A DNA stretch of 5,895 bases. It comes from Candidatus Dormiibacterota bacterium. Lineage in GTDB: Bacteria > Chloroflexota > Dormibacteria > UBA8260. The stretch covers positions 1-5,895 of the forward strand of contig CATPCA010000253.1 of assembly GCA_955652545.1 (NCBI GenBank). Direction: 5' to 3'. Positions 5,607-5,895 of the stretch are shown here, piece by piece; position 1 is the stretch's first letter; each line of letters opens with the position of its first letter. The notes under the pieces were generated by a model. The model saw nothing but the letters and a program-made list of their open reading frames with translations, searched no databases and was not told the origin of the DNA. Both the position numbers and the translations under genes were made by a program.

Positions 5607-5607
5607 C

Positions 5608-5684
5608 TCTGCCACTCCTTGGCTGTTACCGCGTTGCCGCTACGTCCACCGTAAGCGAGGCCATGCGCCACCGCGAGTGGCAGA
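5608..5684. repeat. 10-bp perfect inverted repeat spanning the intergenic region
   Basis: TCTGCCACTC at 5608-5617 is the exact reverse complement of GAGTGGCAGA at 5675-5684, with 57 bp between. One arm covers part of the Shine-Dalgarno of the small ORF, the other lies in the TGGC/GCCA operator-like cluster before the GlxA-type regulator. It could be two copies of one protein-binding site or a long-loop stem in the minus-strand transcript. Confidence 0.55.
5615..5620 (-). promoter_or_regulatory. Shine-Dalgarno of the small ORF
   Basis: AAGGAG on the minus strand, 8 nt before the ATG at 5606, the best ribosome binding site in the window. Its last three bases belong to a 10-bp arm (5608-5617) that is complementary to 5675-5684. 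Confidence 0.75.
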
Positions 5685-5714
5685 AACGCCAAAGGTCGGA
5701 GGGTTTGTGCCAAA
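5660..5714. promoter_or_regulatory. Operator-like cluster of GCCA/TGGC elements before the GlxA-type gene
   Basis: GCCA occurs at 5667, 5688 and 5709, each exactly 21 bp apart (GCCACC, GCCAAA, GCCAAA), with another at 5660. A TGGC at 5678-5681 makes two overlapping palindromes: GCCAC-N5-GTGGC (5667-5681) and TGGC-N6-GCCA (5678-5691). Phased direct repeats of about 21 bp are typical of AraC-family binding, e.g. the araI half-sites, so autoregulation by the adjacent regulator is a reasonable inference. No clear -10/-35 pair was identified for either divergent gene. Confidence 0.5.
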
Positions 5715-5722
5715 CTACGAAG

Positions 5723-5895
5723 ATGCTTCTTAGGGTCGCCGCGGCTGTCGGCCAGCGCGTCTCCGCGTTCGAGCTTGGCGTCCTCTGCGAGGTGTTCGGC
5801 ACCGACCGTTCAGAGGACGGTCTGCCCGTCTACGAGTTCCGCGTCTGCGCGGTCGAGCCTCCGCCTTTGATCACCGATGGCGGCTTCAACATCGA
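5723..5895 (+). CDS. GlxA-type (DJ-1/PfpI plus AraC) transcriptional regulator, N-terminus only
   Basis: The first 57 residues of a gene that runs off the right edge. MLLRVAAAVGQRVSAFELG, then CEVFGTDR at 22-29, GLPVYEFRVCA at 33-43 and a DGGF near residue 52 match the start of GlxA-family proteins, in which a DJ-1/PfpI-like domain is followed by an AraC-type helix-turn-helix. Such proteins are usually about 310-330 residues, so most of the domain and the whole DNA-binding part lie outside. The ATG at 5723 has no strong Shine-Dalgarno: GGAGGG is about 19 nt upstream, too far for an ordinary start, and no better in-frame start exists. It faces the small-ORF/ABM pair across 116 bp, a common layout for a regulator and its target. 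An isonitrile-hydratase or protease-like DJ-1 protein without the HTH cannot be excluded from this fragment. Confidence 0.85.
   Translation, partial: MLLRVAAAVGQRVSAFELGVLCEVFGTDRSEDGLPVYEFRVCAVEPPPLITDGGFNI

Overview
The window is dense, GC-rich DNA with strongly G/C-biased third codon positions, frequent GTG starts, 4-bp gene overlaps and actinobacterial-looking protein families (MGT-type glycosyltransferase, GlxA-type regulator, VapBC). It most likely comes from an actinomycete-type bacterium (Actinomycetota); the sequence does not support a narrower placement. No rRNA, tRNA, CRISPR array, insertion sequence or origin was seen, and no gene-free stretch exceeds about 120 bp.

Left block (1-3434, all minus strand). 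Read in transcription order it holds a Crp/Fnr-family regulator, a BBE-like FAD-linked oxidase, and a GT1/MGT glycosyltransferase that runs off the left edge. The oxidase stop and glycosyltransferase start share the bases GTGA, so these two enzymes are probably translated together and may act on one small molecule by oxidation and glycosylation. The regulator gene is preceded by a 14-bp palindrome of LexA/SOS-box type abutting a -10-like hexamer.

Middle block (3435-4996). An alpha/beta hydrolase with a full Ser-Asp-His triad is on the minus strand. Divergent from it, on the plus strand, is a VapBC toxin-antitoxin pair (ribbon-helix-helix antitoxin, PIN-domain RNase toxin, 10-nt overlap). The 51-bp gap holds an AT-rich island with face-to-face -10-like elements, and the vapB start codon sits inside one arm of a 7-bp inverted repeat.

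Right block (5023-5895). A dimeric alpha/beta-barrel (ABM-like) protein is on the minus strand. Upstream of it, and overlapping by ATGA, is a 62-residue small ORF with an excellent Shine-Dalgarno. A GlxA/DJ-1-AraC-type regulator diverges on the plus strand and is cut by the right edge. The 116-bp intergenic region carries GCCA elements with exact 21-bp phasing, an overlapping TGGC/GCCA palindrome, and a 10-bp perfect inverted repeat joining this region to the small ORF's ribosome binding site. This is the richest regulatory structure in the window.

Nothing here proves a new biochemical system. The best candidates for follow-up are the oxidase-glycosyltransferase pair under a possibly SOS-linked Crp-type regulator, and the GlxA-type regulator facing the small-ORF/ABM pair.
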